Source of the DNA: Oscillospiraceae bacterium
GTDB taxonomy: Bacteria; Bacillota; Clostridia; Oscillospirales; CAG-272
Length of the DNA: 34,095 nucleotides
Reading direction: 5' to 3'
Assembly: GCA_015063745.1 (NCBI GenBank)
Contig: SVTO01000031.1
Span: forward strand, 1 to 34,095
In this document: positions 32,797 through 34,095 of the stretch, piece by piece
Numbering within the stretch: position 1 is the first letter of the stretch
How the letters are laid out: each line of letters opens with the position of its first letter
The notes under the pieces: generated by a model
The model's input: only the letters and a program-made list of their open reading frames with translations
What the model was told of the DNA's origin: nothing
Databases searched by the model: none
Made by a program: the position numbers and the translations under genes

Positions 32797-34095
32797 ATGA
32801 AAAGATTTATTTCTCTCTTACTGCTTGGCGGAATGCTTCTTCAGCTTGCTTCCTGCACCAGCGAACCTGTAACTGATGAAACACAGGATACTACGGAAAC
32901 TCAGGCAGTATCCGAAGAAGAAACCCGTGAACAGACCAAGCTGCCAAAGTTGGATTTTGAAGGTGCTGTGTTCAACACCGGTTTTAAAAACGGTACCTGG
33001 CAGGCTGAAGATTATTTTGCGGAAGAGCTTTCTGCGGATAATCTGAAGGCTTCTTTATATCGTCGTGCGAAAAGTACCGAAAACAAGCTCAATATCGTCT
33101 TGAAATGGGAAACTGATGTGAATCTGGAAAAAGTCAGAGAACTCTTCCTTGCGGGTGAGGATGTACATCAGCAATTGGTTCTCGGCGGTATTGACGAAAC
33201 GCCTTTCCTTACCGGCGGCTATCTGTACAACACAGATCTCCTGCCATACATCGAAACCTCTGCCGACTGGTGGAATCAAACCCAGATCGATACACTGCGT
33301 CTCGGTAAAAACACCTATTTCCTTGTATCCGATTTTCTGCTGACCGACCCCGCTGCCCTTTTCTTCAACTGGGATATGATCGAGGACAATAATTTTGAAA
33401 ATCCGTACACAATGGTTAATGAGGGTACATGGACACTGGATAAACTGCAGGATATGTGTATTGCCGTTAAAAACGATGCAGACGGTGACGGTCTCTATGA
33501 AAGCGAAGACGATATCCTTGGTTTGACCTACGGTGATACCTCTCAGCTTGCGCCCTTCTTCCCAGGCTGCGGGCAGTTCATCACCGAACGCACAGAAGAC
33601 GGCAAAATTGCAATGGCCATGAACAATGAAAGAACCTTGCTGATCTGGGATAAGCTTTTGCGCTTCAACGCCAACGCAGGTTCCATTCCCACTTCAAACG
33701 CTATCAAAGCAGGGGAATTCAGTAACTCCAGGTCCTTGTTTGCTGCCGACAAGATCTCCGCTCTGGAAACTTATGCCGGTATGTCCGGAATTAACGTAGG
33801 TCTTGTTCCCTTCCCGAAGTTTGACGAAGCCCAGGAACAGTACTATTCCCTCGGTCATGACCCCATTATCGCAGTTCCTGATACCATCAAAAATCCCGAA
33901 CTGGTCGGTGCAGTTCTGGAATTCCTGGCATGGGAAAGCGGTAATGAAGTTACAAACACCTACTACGAAAAGCTGATGAAGACCAGATACTCCGCCGATC
34001 TTGAAACCAGAGCCATGGTTGAGTTGATTTTCGATACCCTCTCTTATGAAATCGGTATTACCTACTTTATGTTCCAGAACGGTTTCTGCGGTCTG
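32797..34095 (+). CDS. Extracellular solute-binding lipoprotein of an ABC transporter (3' end beyond window)
   Basis: The reading frame is open from the ATG at 32797 to the end of the window (433 codons, no stop), so the gene is truncated by the window edge, not broken. It starts with a signal peptide and lipobox LASC (Cys18-20 region), then a Thr/Glu-rich linker. The body resembles family 1 (sugar-type) solute-binding proteins: FFNWDMIED, the GTWTLDKLQDM segment with DGDGLYESEDDILGLTYG, and a PFPKFDEAQEQYYSLG region. AAGGAG is 7 nt before the start. It probably delivers a carbohydrate to an ABC importer encoded further downstream; the substrate is unknown. Confidence 0.85.
   Translation, partial: MKRFISLLLLGGMLLQLASCTSEPVTDETQDTTETQAVSEEETREQTKLPKLDFEGAVFNTGFKNGTWQAEDYFAEELSADNLKASLYRRAKSTENKLNIVLKWETDVNLEKVRELFLAGEDVHQQLVLGGIDETPFLTGGYLYNTDLLPYIETSADWWNQTQIDTLRLGKNTYFLVSDFLLTDPAALFFNWDMIEDNNFENPYTMVNEGTWTLDKLQDMCIAVKNDADGDGLYESEDDILGLTYGDTSQLAPFFPGCGQFITERTEDGKIAMAMNNERTLLIWDKLLRFNANAGSIPTSNAIKAGEFSNSRSLFAADKISALETYAGMSGINVGLVPFPKFDEAQEQYYSLGHDPIIAVPDTIKNPELVGAVLEFLAWESGNEVTNTYYEKLMKTRYSADLETRAMVELIFDTLSYEIGITYFMFQNGFCGL

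Noticed and set aside
1-34095. tRNA, rRNA, insertion sequence, prophage or CRISPR elements
   Set aside because: None could be recognised by eye on either strand; a tRNAscan or covariance search would be decisive.

Overview
The window looks like a chromosomal segment of an anaerobic, Gram-positive-type Clostridia (Bacillota), probably an Oscillospirales-like gut bacterium. The reasons are a glycyl radical enzyme, a type IB PyrD/PyrK pair, a MecA-like adaptor, a PrsA-like lipoprotein foldase, S-layer-homology and PQT-type wall-associated proteins, strong purine-rich ribosome binding sites and many consensus sigma-A promoters. No tRNA, rRNA, insertion sequence, prophage or CRISPR array was seen. 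The assignment rests on gene content and style only.

Left part, 1-9434, reads mostly on the minus strand. A three-gene unit encodes a divergent glycyl radical enzyme, a DUF4298 protein and a MIF-like tautomerase. It has a strong promoter with a 25-bp dyad at the predicted transcription start. Upstream of it lies pth-mfd-PpiC lipoprotein (peptidyl-tRNA hydrolase, transcription-repair coupling factor, foldase), then a metallo-beta-lactamase-fold hydrolase. Middle part, 9435-20265, is a mosaic of single genes, each with its own promoter or terminator: a NahK-like sugar kinase, a NUDIX hydrolase, an AT-rich island with a surface protein carrying 17 tandem (A/V)TEA units, a membrane-anchored phosphodiester glycosidase, an alanine/glycine:cation symporter, a zinc-ribbon membrane protein, a P-loop ATPase, ilvE, an SLH-domain protein and a 48-residue Asn/Gln-rich peptide gene.

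The 20266-26640 section is regulatory and envelope-related: a MecA-like adaptor, a zinc finger-TM-LRR protein, a Crp/Fnr regulator, a queT transporter gene behind a candidate preQ1 riboswitch with terminator, and a two-component system with a polytopic kinase. From 26788 to 32572 runs a compact pyrimidine operon, pyrC-K-D-F-E-B-I, ending in a strong terminator. It makes UMP from carbamoyl phosphate, aspartate and PRPP; carbamoyl phosphate synthase is not in the window. The window ends inside a solute-binding lipoprotein gene of a probable sugar ABC transporter.

The most interesting items are the glycyl radical enzyme operon (Gln in place of the usual GCxE glutamate, partnered with a tautomerase), the pseudoknot-type riboswitch of queT, the Asn/Gln-rich micro-protein and the TEA-repeat surface protein.
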